Assembly: GCF_023278565.1 (NCBI RefSeq)
Contig: NC_064672.1
Span: 2,666,001 to 2,730,000 of the forward strand
Reading direction: 5' to 3'
From: Colletotrichum lupini
Lineage: Eukaryota > Ascomycota > Sordariomycetes > Glomerellales > Glomerellaceae
DNA: 64,000 bases
The notes under the pieces: generated by a model
What the model was told of the DNA's origin: nothing
Database searches by the model: none
What the model saw: the letters and a program-made list of their open reading frames with translations, nothing else
Part shown: positions 1-12,057 of the stretch, piece by piece
Layout of the letters: each line of letters opens with the position of its first letter
Numbering within the stretch: position 1 is the first letter of the stretch
Translations under genes and position numbers: made by a program

Positions 1-1170
1 TTTTTTAAAAAAAATGTAATATCAAGTCCCTATCCCCTTTGAGGACGGACCATTTTGGAATTTTCTGCCCCCCCGCAAACTCATCATCATCATCATCATC
101 ATCAGTTAGGAGTTCATAGATAGGAATTGGGTGAAATATCAAAAACAAAGTTCAAATTTTTTTCCCACCACACATCAAAGAAACAAAGTAGTGAACACAA
201 CACGAAGTACCTCAGCCCCATGCAGACCAGATCACACACAGCCTTGTACTTTGTCCATTGCCCTCTCCTCCCCCTCCCCTATGCAGCTCCAAACAATCTG
301 ATGTCTCTCGCTCGTGTCATCTCACCCTCAGACGTGCCATCTGTTCGCCCGAGCATCCAAGCTCATCACACTCCGAAAAAAAAGAAGATGCGTCTAATGC
401 ATGAAATAGCCGGGGCGAGCCGAAGAAAAAACAAGACAACTTCTGTCGGGGTCTCGGAGAGCTCGTGTATCCCGCATGCCTTTTCTCCATGTCAAAATTT
501 GCGGCTCTTTGACCGTCTCATTCAGGGGCCTTTCTCTCTCGCATGACATAGCTTCGACACGTTTTGTGTCGCTTCACTTTATTCCCTTCTGCGTGTGGAC
601 TGTTCAGCGTGTGGACTGTACTCTGGCACTCACGATACTGATACTGACTGAACTTGGGGGGCATCATCGCAACGGCCTGGTTCCACACATGGACGAAATT
701 TGAAGAAGAACGGTCAGGTCAAGGATTGGCACGGCGCGCTAACGAATGAAGTGCTATACAGAATGCCAAGAATATTGTCACCATAGCCCACGCGACAGTT
801 ATAGGTGAGAGATATAGGGGAAGGGAAGTAAGAGGTGATGGAAGGCGACTGAATATGCGATCTAAGAAAACGTTTCCACCTAGTATCCGTGAAGCCAATT
901 TCCATGCATAGTCCTCCGCCAGCCTTCAATTCTTGGATTGTACCCAAGCATCGCAGGAGTTTCTCTGTGACCAGGTCAGGAGGCTGCACCTGATCCTGTG
1001 ACTCCGAGCGACAACGTGACTGCGTATCTTCATAAACCCCTGCTTCGTGGGGGGAGACCGATAACCGTGTGAAAACCCATTCCAAAAGTGCTGAACCGTT
1101 ACATAGCAGACCGAAACGCCGGGGACATTCTGAAGCCGTGAGGTGACTAGACCGTCAGAAAGTCGGGGGC
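1..1170. other. Gene-free stretch downstream of ATG8
   Basis: No supportable gene. It begins with a T/A homopolymer tract (1-14) and holds a (TCA)8 microsatellite at about 81-104. The small open frames have no codon bias, signal or family resemblance. The part next to 1171 should be ATG8 3' UTR. Confidence 0.6.
81..104. repeat. (TCA)8 trinucleotide microsatellite
   Basis: Eight uninterrupted TCA units in non-coding DNA. Confidence 0.9.
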
Positions 1171-1808
1171 TTAAGCCATCTCAAAGTCGCCAAAGGTGTT
1201 CTCGCCGGAGTAGGTGATGTAAAGGAATCTGAACACAACATGTTAGCAACAAACAGCTTGTTACAAAGTAATATAGTGGTCGGAAACGTACCCGTCCTCG
1301 TCCTTGTGCTCCTCGTAAATGCTGCTCATGAGAGCTGCGGTAGGCGGCAGCACCTCATCGACGAAGATGAAGATGGCCTTCTCCGGGGAGAGCTTGATGC
1401 GCTTGCGGATGACATAGACGAACTGACCAACCGTCAGGTCGGCGGGGACGAGGTACTTCTTCTTATCAATAGTAGCGATATCAGACTTCTCGACCTTCTC
1501 GCAGATAACCTGTGTTGTGAGGAGGCTGTCAGTTTTTTGGACTTCTAGAGGTAGATAGGCAGATCGGCGGTGACGGTCGGGGAACGTGGGGCAGCCGACA
1601 GTAACGCGCGAAGCTGACGAATGCAGTTACGGCGAAACGGCGGAGCTGTATCTCTGTACAGAAACTACAGAGGAATAACCACGAAATGAGGCCGAAGAGA
1701 AGGAGAGTTACGACGTACGGGAATACGGTCAGAATACTTCTGGCGGATACGCTCGGCCTCAGCCTTACGCTTCTCAAAGGGGTGCTCGTCCTTGAACTTG
1801 GATCGCAT
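1171..1808 (-). CDS. ATG8: Autophagy-related ubiquitin-like protein Atg8
   Basis: Atg8 is the ubiquitin-like protein conjugated to phosphatidylethanolamine on the phagophore. It drives autophagosome growth and cargo binding. Three exons read 1808-1719, 1509-1292 and 1228-1171, giving 121 aa, the usual family length. The protein opens with [20 protein letters not shown], as in fungal Atg8. The middle carries the ubiquitin fold ([20 protein letters not shown], then [10 protein letters not shown]). The C-terminus is TFGDFEMA, so the Gly that Atg4 exposes is followed by a five-residue tail. Both introns have GT...AG ends and restore frame exactly. A longer open frame upstream of 1808 is leader, because family homology starts at this ATG. 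It is divergent from HEM13 across a 2.1 kb spacer. Confidence 0.97.
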
Positions 1809-3950
1809 GATGACGGATATGTGGAGGGGGAAGTGGAAGTGGGTTGTGGGTTTGCAGATGGGCTGGTCGTGGGGAGTTGGGCGAGGGTCAAGATATAGAT
1901 GGCTCGATGTTTGTCGACTGGTGGTGCCTGATGCGTCGGAGTATGTAGAAGGGAGAGTTGAGGTAACGAGGGGCCGTTTGCGAAAGGCAGAAGAAGGATG
2001 GACGGTCGGTTGCCGCCTGCTTTGGGGTGCCTTGGGGTCAGACACGGGGACGGGAATGGGCGGTCACTGACTGGAAGTGTCTGGGTGGCTCAGGCGGCTG
2101 GTTGGTAAAGCAGAGCACCCAGAAAGGCAGGAACCTAAGCCCAGCCAGGTACCTTTGCGCGGTGTATTGGCTGGTGGGTGACATCCATTGATGGCCGCGG
2201 AATGACTAAGCCGGTGAGAGAGAGGTGCTCAAGTCAACCCCACGCCCCCCCTTCCCCTCCCCTCCCCATCCTCATCCTCATTGCATCAGCCAGCTCCCTC
2301 CCACTCCAGCACTCCAGGTCCTCCCGTCCTTATCCTTATCGGATTATCGGAGCGGGGCAAGACACCGATGCCATCCCAGCAATCCCAGCAATCAGCGGCG
2401 CAGTGAGACTGTGAGGCCAGCGCAGGTGCTCCGGGTGCTGGGGCAAAGATTGACCACAGGCAGGCAGCTGACCGTCCACGCAGCCACTTGACACAGCCTG
2501 GCAGCCTGTCACGCCTTTCTGGATCCGATTTGAGTCACAGGAGAAGGTCCTGGCACACTGTCCCATTCTATTGGAGTACGAGTACCTTGCCTTACCTTAG
2601 TTGCTTAGGTCCAAAGAGTAGGGGCCTACCTGAGGTTGGTTCCCTTTTCAGACGGGGCTGTAAGCCGCTGAAAGCTCTCACGGGATCACCGTAGTCGCAA
2701 CCTCCTGATACGTGCACGCAAGCCGGCCTTGTCTGTGCATGCAAAGCTGTTTGTTGTCTTCAAAGCCGCTTGAAGTGCATTGTCACTAAGAGCCTTGGAC
2801 GGGGGAGTTTGTACAATGCCTTTGCAGACTACCTATCCTCGTCTTGACGTCATTTGTCCCCAGTAAGAGGTGAGAGGGAAGCAGTTTGCGAAAGCCCACT
2901 CACAATGGGACTTTGAGCGACCACGGGAACAATTGACCCTTCAGGTCCCAGGTTGACATCAACAGAGAGGAACTGTCACTGGACTTTAACCCACACGGCC
3001 CAAGTGCTCTTATCTGTCGATCTTACTTAAGCGACCCCACTCTGGACCTCCGATAACCGACCTCAGGTCCCTTGAGAGATTGGAAGCGAATGCAAGCGCT
3101 TTTGCCTTTCCCGACATGATGGCAGCTGGGCAGCTCTCATCCTTGTGCTGCTTTTCATTTTATATGTACTTGACAACATAAGTCAAGAGCCACGAAAAAG
3201 TATGAATACATATATGATGAAATGATTCTGAAAGAGACGCTTAGGTGTTTCAAGACTTAAATTGATTCTGTGAGAGGAAAAGAAGATTCCGGCATTCCAC
3301 CCCGCGCACCCAAGGTTGCATTTCCGCTTACCTTGCAGAAGGAGAGCGAACGCGAGCTACCCTTCCTACCTACCTACCTTATCAAGGGCATAGAAGAGTT
3401 CTACGCCTCTTGGCCTGATGGATTGAAAAGCCAAACTGCTGTATGGTTGGACGAAGGCCATCACTTTGCAGGTCTATGACAGCTACAAATAAGCATGCAA
3501 CAATACAGGGGCATTTCCTCACCGCGTGTTGGTCCGTTAAAGCATGTCCGGCGTTCGGCGTCAGATACACAATTCTCGGACTCACTGGTCCTCACCCCAC
3601 CTCTCCAGCGGCCCAGAGCCGGCAGAGAGCCCGGTCCAGGCTGTGGATGCGCTGGATGGACGGCTCCAGTGCTGAGGTGCAGTGCTGCTCCGTTGGGTCG
3701 GCGCAAGGGCGACAGGGGTCCCGCACCTAACCAACGTGGAACGATTTCGGAATTTACTTTTACAGCTGGCCTGACTGGCTCAATCCTCGAACGACGTTCC
3801 AGTCAGTCCATGATTGCAACCCAGTGGTCTTATGCCTCTCACTTGAGAACGAATCATCCGATTTTCCCTCCCTGTAACAACCCAAGTCGCTCTTTTCTTC
3901 GTTGTTCGTTCCCATTATAGAGTTTGTATTTATATTCCTTGTCGCCCATC
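1809..3950. promoter_or_regulatory. Divergent intergenic region, ATG8 / HEM13
   Basis: A 2.1 kb spacer that must hold both promoters. It contains a pyrimidine-rich tract near 2247-2281, a CCTTACCTTA-type motif at 2590-2600, an AT-rich patch near 3155-3215, and an AT-rich stretch about 20 bp before the HEM13 ATG. No gene seen. Confidence 0.5.
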
Positions 3951-5312
3951 ATGGCATCCACAAAGCAATCACAGAGGTTGCTTGCACAATTCGCCAGCTC
4001 TCGAACTAGAATCGCCATCACCACCAAGCAGCCACAGCTTCAATTCGGTCGCAGACTCGTCTCCTCCTCTTCAAAGTCCCATTTCAAGGGTCAACAATCC
4101 GGTGCCGTTTATAGCCGCTTCCTCATTGGCGCAATTGGTCTCGCTGCTGCAGCTCCCATCGCCTACAAGATGGTACTGCAACATATACCCTTCACCACCA
4201 CGAACCCAAATACCTCCCCCAATGCCGGAGCTTCCGCCTTTCCCATTGATGCATCAAAGCTCCCCCGTCGCTAACATCACTCTCCGATCCAGGCCGTCCA
4301 AGAACCCTTCCAACTCGATCCGCCGACCCTGGCCGAGCGCGATGCCCTGACCAAGCGGGAGTCCGAAGTTACCGTCGACTCGCCCATGCGCCTGCGCATG
4401 GAAAAGTTCATCAAGGAACAGCAACAGATCATCGTCAAGGAGCTCGAAAAGGTCGACGGCACCAAGTTCCGCAAGGACGAGTGGAACCGGAAAGAGGGCG
4501 GCGGCGGCATCACCTGCGTGCTCCAGGACGGCAACGTCTTTGAGAAGGGCGGCGTCGGCGTGTCCGTCGTCTACGGCACCCTCCCCAAGCCCGCCATCGC
4601 CAAGATGCGTGTGAACCACAAGAACCTCGACGACAACGTCGAATCCCTCCCCTTCTTCGCCGCCGGCCTCAGCATGGTCCTGCACCCCAAGAACCCCATG
4701 GCCCCGACGGTCCACCTCAACTACCGCTACTTTGAGACTTCGAACCCCGACGGCACCTCCCAGGCTTGGTGGTTCGGCGGCGGCAGCGACCTGACCCCGT
4801 CCTACCTCTTTGACGAGGACGCTGTGCACTTCCACAAGACGCTCAAGGAGACGTGCGACTCGCACGACAAGAGCTACTACCCGCGCTTCAAGAAGTGGTG
4901 CGACGAGTACTTTTACAACAAGCACCGCGGCGAGTGCCGCGGCGTCGGCGGCATCTTCTTTGACGACCTCGACGAGACCGAAAAGGACCGCGAGAACACT
5001 TTTGCCTTCATCCAGGACTGCCTCAAATCCTTCCTGCCCGGCTACCTCCCCATCCTCGAGAAGAGAAAGGACATGCCCTTCAACGAGGCCGAGAAGGACT
5101 GGCAGCAGATTCGCAGAGGCAAGTACGTCGAGTTCAACCTTGTCCACGACCGCGGCACCGCCTTTGGCCTCAACACCCCCGGCTCCAGAGTCGAGAGTAT
5201 CCTCATGAGTCTGCCCCTGACGGCCAGCTGGAAGTACATGCATGAGCCCGAGCCCAAGAGCCGCGAGCAGCGCCTCGTGGATGTCCTCAGAGCGCCCAAG
5301 GAGTGGGTTTAG
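3951..5312 (+). CDS. HEM13: Oxygen-dependent coproporphyrinogen III oxidase
   Basis: It converts coproporphyrinogen III to protoporphyrinogen IX by oxidative decarboxylation, the antepenultimate step of heme synthesis. The proposed exons are 3951-4172 and 4293-5312 (413 aa). The catalytic domain starts around [13 protein letters not shown]. It carries the family signature near residues 274-300 ([20 protein letters not shown], followed by GIFFDD) and ends LRAPKEWV. The N-terminus is rich in Arg/Ser/Gln, and a hydrophobic stretch ([18 protein letters not shown]) follows, which suggests a mitochondrial, intermembrane-space form; the yeast enzyme lacks such an extension. An in-frame stop at 4272-4274 requires an intron. 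A CTAAC branch site at 4271-4275 and AG at 4291-4292 fix the 3' end. The donor at 4173 is the best available but less certain. Confidence 0.93.
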
Positions 5313-5788
5313 AGGAAGGGCTGAAGAAATAGGGGAAGGGGGAGAAGAGGGAACCTGGTTACGGAGCACCGGATGCAAGCGATATTTGCTGTAAGATTAT
5401 GCCAAATTTTGCGGCGGACATAATGTGATTATTAGACAAAAGCTGTGAGGCGGCAAAACTCAAAAGAGACATTTTCTTCTGTTCATCACCTTGCGTCTTG
5501 ATTGCTTCGGAGTTTTGGTATTCCAGCTTCGGACAAATATTCGACTGATAAGAACCTCATTTGTGGCGAAGCTGGGGAATGCAGACTTCCATCTCGTATA
5601 GGGCGTACAATCCGGAGCCAAATTCGGTGACTATGGGTTCTGGCTGATGAGCCTTACACCTGTGAACCAGGCAGCACATTACAAACCTCGATCAGTGAAC
5701 CGCAACTTCCATCTCTCAATACCGTCATCGTTCAACAACAAACCAAACGATACTCGCAACCCAGAAGCAGGGCGAGAAGGGCTACGCC
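5313..5788. other. Gap between HEM13 and the SWIM gene
   Basis: Tandem-orientation gap of 476 bp: HEM13 3' UTR then the leader of the next gene. AT-rich around 5395-5460. Nothing else seen. Confidence 0.5.
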
Positions 5789-6706
5789 ATGTCTTCTTTC
5801 TCACCGGCATCAACGCAGTCAGACACCCTGCCGACACCCCGCGTCCTCATCACCAACCTCATCAACTCTCTCACCTCGGCCCCTCTACCACCGCCAGGAA
5901 ACACCGCAGCCGACGCAGCAAACCCCCTCAAAACCCTCCCGCAACCCCACCGTCCGCTCCTGGTAACCCTCCACGTCCTCTTTCCCTCCCTCCTTCTCCC
6001 GGCCCTGGACCTCCTAGACCGGAACCTCGTCACCCGCGCGGTCCCGGAGGCCACCACCCCTCCCTCCGCCGCCCTCGGCCGCGGCCACGACCACCGAGAA
6101 GGAAACAACAACCCCACCAACCCCGCACCCGCCGCCCGCCAACGTCAACCCGGTATCGATCCCAACGACGCCGCGTCCGAAGCGGCCGCCGATGGACAGG
6201 GGTCACCACCACCACCCCGCCTCCAACCAGCGACAAACCAAGCTCCGTCAGCCGCCGCCGCATTCCACCTCGTCCGCTCCGTAGCCTCAACAATGACCCG
6301 CAGACACCACGCCGTCGCGACATCAGCCTCCGCGTCGACGACGTACCTCGTCCACCTCGACGCCTGGAACTGCTCCTGCGCCAACTTTGCGTACGAAGCG
6401 TTTCCGACGGTCGTCAGCGCCAGCAGCGGCGGCAGCAGCGGCGGCGGGGGCCACGACGTACGTTCGGACCCGGTCATCATGGGCGCAGATGAAGTCGAGA
6501 ACGACGGGGAGGACGACGACCGCGAGGCGAGCGACTGGCGGTTTGGAGGCCTGAGCCTGGACGGCGTGGATGATGGCGGTGTGCCTTGCTGCAAACACCT
6601 GCTCGCTTGTCTTCTCTCCGAGCAGTGGGCGGATACTTTGGGGAAGTATGTCACTGAGAGGAGAGTGAGCAGGGAGGAGATGGCGGGGTTAGTTGCGGAT
6701 GTGTAG
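5789..6706 (+). CDS. SWIM zinc-finger protein, candidate Sws1/ZSWIM7-like Shu-complex subunit
   Basis: A single exon of 305 aa. Near the C-terminus is a SWIM finger: C195-S-C197, a long acidic/Gly-rich insert, then C268-K-H270-L-L-A273. This matches the CxC...CxHxxA signature of Sws1/ZSWIM7, the Shu-complex partner that promotes Rad51 filament formation in homologous recombination. The preceding strand (TYLVHLDAWNCSCANF) also fits the family fold. The first ~160 residues are Pro/Ala-rich and low-complexity, apart from a helical start (PRVLITNLINSL) and a Leu-rich segment. SWIM fingers also occur in transposases, but no transposase domain is present. The overlapping 281-aa frame starting at 5647 is a GC-bias shadow. 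The SWIM domain is clear; the Shu assignment is inference. Confidence 0.8.
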   Translation: MSSFSPASTQSDTLPTPRVLITNLINSLTSAPLPPPGNTAADAANPLKTLPQPHRPLLVTLHVLFPSLLLPALDLLDRNLVTRAVPEATTPPSAALGRGHDHREGNNNPTNPAPAARQRQPGIDPNDAASEAAADGQGSPPPPRLQPATNQAPSAAAAFHLVRSVASTMTRRHHAVATSASASTTYLVHLDAWNCSCANFAYEAFPTVVSASSGGSSGGGGHDVRSDPVIMGADEVENDGEDDDREASDWRFGGLSLDGVDDGGVPCCKHLLACLLSEQWADTLGKYVTERRVSREEMAGLVADV

Positions 6707-6952
6707 TCACTCGACAGTGTAGCACTTGGATGAAGAGTAGCACGGGGGGAGTCTCAGGGCATCAGTCAAAACATGCTATCATTGTACAAGGCATACTCTT
6801 TTCTTGTGAATTTGCCTGTTCCCTCCCCGGCCTTGCCCCCCAGGACGCCGAGATATTATGACATACCCACGCCCCAGTGTCTATCGCGGGTATCAGTTCC
6901 CGTGCTTTGAATGCGTGTGGTTTCTCCGTCCACTGCGTCGTCGCGCAGTCCT

Positions 6953-8114
6953 CTATTTCTTCTCCTTCTTCGCCTCCTTCTCCTTGTCAGATGCCTCCTT
7001 GTTCTCGCCGTTTACACCGTTCGCCTTATCGTCCTTCTTTCCGTCCTTGCCGTTCGCCTCCTCCTCCTTCTTGGCCTCCTTCTCCTCTGCCTGCTGTCGG
7101 TTCTGAATCTTGTTCTCGATAAGGTCGTGGAAGGCAGTGATGGCGCGGATCAAACTGCTAAGGTAGATGGCCATGAGCTGGTCGTTAGTCTTGATGCTCA
7201 TGGCGTGAGAAAGCTCGCCGCCGCTGGACTTGCCATCGGCCTTTGGCGTGGACAGGTTGGGAAGGAGGTTGAAGACATCCTGCAGGTTGCCCAGGATGGC
7301 ATGGTTCACGGGCAGCTGGCCGTCGAGAACCTTCTGGAGGTAGGCACCGATATCGCGGAGACGAAGATGCAGCCCTTGGAGTGACTGAAGCTGATTTGTT
7401 ATTCTCGTCGAGAGGGTTCCAACAGCGACATCGCGGATGTCACGAAGGAGGTGCTCGACACCAATCTCCTCTGCTTCCTCGGCCTCGATGATCGACGGGG
7501 TGTGGACGAAGGTTCTTGACGTGGTGGTACCATCCTACAGTCGTATTTGTTAGCAGTGGCTTCGTACGGCATAACCTAATGCCACTCACATCCTTGATCT
7601 CTTCGACGGCGAAGTATGCGTCCGTCGGCACACCCGCCTCCTTCGGCTGGACGTCAATGATGACTAGGAGAGGGTTGGGGGTGTAGCGCTTGAACAGCTC
7701 GTTGATCTCGAGATCGGACGCCCGCAGCTTGGGGCCGGAGTGGTACCAGCCGATCGGCTTTTCTCTCGCGTTGACCTTCTTGAACATATCATTCATTCCC
7801 TCGACGTAGTTGTGGTCCAGGAACCACACTGAGGGGTCCTTGTCATCTTCCTCGAACGGCACTGCGAGCATGTATTAGTACCGTAGAGATGATCTAGATA
7901 GATAGCTTCCGCTCAAGTAGTCCTTACCTGCGAAACTGTTGGATACGCGGACATTGTTTCCGTCATTTGAACCCAGCAGAACACCCACCACTCTCCGTTT
8001 CGATCCCTTGGCTACCGCGCGATTGTAGTGGTCGACGACGGAAAGAAGCACGAGAGGGGCAACGGAGACATTCCGCTGAACGAGAGACAGAGTCTCTGCG
8101 GTGGTGGCAGGCAT
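6953..8114 (-). CDS. RPN8: 26S proteasome regulatory subunit Rpn8 (MPN domain, PSMD7/Mov34)
   Basis: A non-catalytic MPN subunit of the proteasome lid that pairs with the deubiquitinase Rpn11. Exons are 8114-7928, 7861-7590 and 7534-6953, giving 346 aa. The MPN domain starts with [16 protein letters not shown] and includes [10 protein letters not shown]. At the position of the JAMM metal site it reads [20 protein letters not shown]. The second metal-binding His of Rpn11 (HSH) is Gly here, so the site is degenerate, as expected for Rpn8. The second half ([12 protein letters not shown] onward) matches Rpn8/Rpn11 C-terminal helices. The last ~45 residues form a Lys/Glu-rich KEKE tail common in proteasome subunits. 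It is convergent with the SWIM gene, 246 bp apart, and divergent from ADK1. Confidence 0.96.
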
Positions 8115-9479
8115 GATAGAGGGATTTCGTAGCTTCGCTAGGTCGATTGGTTCGGGTTCGGGGGAAGATAGAGGGTTGCTGAATCGGTGGTGGTTTCGGG
8201 CTGTGGTGGGTGTAGTAGAGGCAGGGTATGTGATGGTGGTGGTGGTGTCGTAACTGCTAAGGCTGCCTTCCCGCCTAGCTAAGCTACGAATCGGGCCTAG
8301 GTGCAAGCAATTGGAAGCTCGAGCCTCGCCAGGTCACGTGTGCGAGCTCTTTCTGAGTCAGCAAGTCTCTAGCCACGATTATTGAGCCGCAAGCAGCGAT
8401 CAGCCACAGCTCGGGCCGTGCGACAGCGCGCAGGGAATGGAAGCGCACGTCCGATATTTGTTCATTGGACAAGATTTCCGAAAAAGGCCCCAGACGGTCG
8501 AGTCCGCAATCGGCCTGCAAGATTCTCTTCATTCCGTGCTCAGTAACACAGTAACTCGCTGACTGAGGAATTCGATGACGGACTTATTTCCGTCAGGAAT
8601 AGCCAACCTCAAGGTGACAAGTAACAGATGGACACGAAGTCAAGTGCGGCGTTCGGAGAATTGCGGGTGACTGGGATGACCCCAAGAGACTCACATGCCG
8701 CATCAAAAGGCACCAAATGCACCAAAAAACCACTTGGTAAACAAAAAATCTTGACCCAGTGACCTCATACATGGCGTCCCATCCGGTGCGCCGGGGGATC
8801 ATTCTCGAGAGCTTCTGATGCCGTGCCTTATCCGCAAGCTACCTAGCCGGGCCGTGAACACTGAGCAGGCCCCAATGGCTCGCGGTACTATCCCCCGATG
8901 TAGACAGTACGTATCCGCGCTGGACCTCGGCGGAGAGACAACGGCGAGGACGAGCCAATGGCAGCCGGAGCGCTGTAACGGAAGCGCACGCAGTGGCACC
9001 AAGGCGGAAATATGGAGGGCGCTGTTACGCTGCGAAACAGCCGAACGAACGCCTGCCACCCTGTTCCCCAGCAGAAAGTCCAGCGGTCCCTCGGAGGACC
9101 ACTCTGGCCAATGACCAGCCTTCATTCCTGCACTGGGGCCGCCGGGTGGCCTGTCACCTGCACTCAACGGGGCCGTGGAAAGCGCAAAGCTCGGTACGAT
9201 GTAGGCGGTACCTGGCACAAACCGGAGGCGGAACCTGGACGACTTGGCCTGTCAGGACCTTGCAGCGATTTCTCAACCTCTCTCGCAATCATTTTTCCCG
9301 CAAAAGCTTTAGTTCGCACTGCTCCCCCCAGTCCAACTTTCGACCTCGACTCCATCATCCTCTCCTCTCCTCTCTTCCTCCTTTCCCCCTCGTAGCCACA
9401 CTCGTGCATCTCTTTGCTCCTCCTCCCTCCTATCGTTAGCCTCGGTCCGGCCATATCAATACCTTCACCAACCGTCAAA
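8115..9479. promoter_or_regulatory. Divergent intergenic region, RPN8 / ADK1
   Basis: A 1.37 kb spacer holding both promoters. The last ~130 bp before the ADK1 ATG is pyrimidine-rich (about 9340-9435), typical of fungal leaders of highly expressed genes. I did not find a Rpn4-type proteasome box by eye. Confidence 0.45.
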
Positions 9480-10542
<1,063 letters not shown>

Positions 10543-12057
10543 GCGGGCACAGGCTTCCCAGCCTTTGCTCCCGCCAGCGCGCCGCCCCGTCCACAGCCCC
10601 CCGGCCGCTGCGCACCACAAGCCGATCAGGAGGAAACGGAGAAAAAGGTCTTCATTTACAGCGTCTCTTACTTTGGCCCTCTATCTTCTAGATCAACGAT
10701 ATGACCAGAAGAAAGGAGGGCATGGATCGGAGGAACTTTTTTATGGGACTCTTTTATGGATCATGAAATGGACTGGAAAGGACTCGTCCTCGTCCGCCCC
10801 CCGAAGCTGTTGAGATCAACAGGACTGGGCTGGTTTATGTCTTTTTTTTTGCGTCAACGTGGCCAGGATCAGTTGTACCGTGTAGAAAACCTCTTCCGTC
10901 GCACGCTTGTATGTAAAACAACAACTTTATTGTCTCACTAATAACCAAAACCGGCGGTTTGCAGTTGGATGGCCTCGCAGACTTTCCTTCCATGGTCCTA
11001 ATTGCCCTGTGCTCGAACTGTTTACTATCTAAATGCCGTGATGTCATTCCTTACGTTTTCCTGAATCGCGACGCAGACAGCCTGGAGACGCGTACTTGGG
11101 GAAAAGGGGAACACGCTGGCCGGATTCGGGCTTCGTCGGTGCTTCTCGAAGAAGCGAAATGAGTGGGGCCGCGGGGCCCCCCTGATGCCGACCCGGACCA
11201 CAGCGAACCCCGGGGTGACAAAGGTCTCATACCCGAGGTACTACATCCGATTCTTCTGTCAGCGACATCCGACGAACCCGACTGAGCGGCCGGTATATCG
11301 GCAAGCCGGAACAGCGAAATACCGATGGCGGTATGATCTTTGATCTGAGCTTCTCAAGTCCTGGAAAGGGGGGTCCTGCAGTTGCCCATGTTCGATGCCG
11401 ACTCACTTACTCACTTCGTTTCGCAGATCCGGAATCTTCGTGTGGTGAATGCCCCGCTATCGAGCCGGTTCACGAAACGGCCCGCAGAACGGAGCCTTCA
11501 ATGACGTTGAGCGCGAGATGACATGTCACTTTGTCAAGTGACACAGACATGTACATGTGTTAATGAAGATTCGATTCTATTCTCAAGTCACCAGAAAGAG
11601 TACCTGCGTTGCCCCGAAAACGTCAAGACGACGGGCTTGCAAACCTCCCGCACGCTGGAAGGAAAAAGCTATACATGAAAGTTGAAGAGTATGATGAGGC
11701 TGCAGGAAGAAAAAGGACTTGATAAAAGTATAGATGGGGAAGATGAAGAAGAGAGGAGACAGTATACCACCCAGCCACCGGCGCAGTGCAATGCAAGGGT
11801 ACCCGAGATGCAGGCCAGCCAATCCATCTCCTTTAATTCGCTAAGACACGGAAGGAGGAAGTAGAAAAAGAAGACAGTGGAAAACCAACGCCGAGATGTT
11901 CTCCTACTCCAGCGCAAGATGAGGTAAGGTTGAGGTAAGGGTAGGTTGCTAGTTCTCGCCAAGGGCTGTAATGTGAACCTGGATATGTTAAGTGAAGAGG
12001 AGCCAGGTCATCATGCGATGCGCGGACGATGCAAGGCTATGGATTCGGAAGATTGCC
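10543..12057. other. Convergent intergenic region, ADK1 / hookA
   Basis: A 1.5 kb convergent spacer holding two 3' UTRs. It contains a GC-rich palindrome-like patch near 11167-11182 and a duplicated GAGGTAAGGT-type motif at 11921-11941. No gene supported. Confidence 0.5.

Noticed and set aside
4254..5378. 374-aa minus-strand frame opposite HEM13
   Set aside because: Shadow of a GC-biased gene: Val/Leu/Ala-rich with no family signal, antisense to a well-supported enzyme.
5647..6492. 281-aa plus-strand frame overlapping the SWIM gene
   Set aside because: Arg/Pro low-complexity shadow; the SWIM finger is in the other frame.
7440..7871. 143-codon frame read straight through an RPN8 intron
   Set aside because: Its end after EEIKD is intron translation; the spliced model restores the family sequence.
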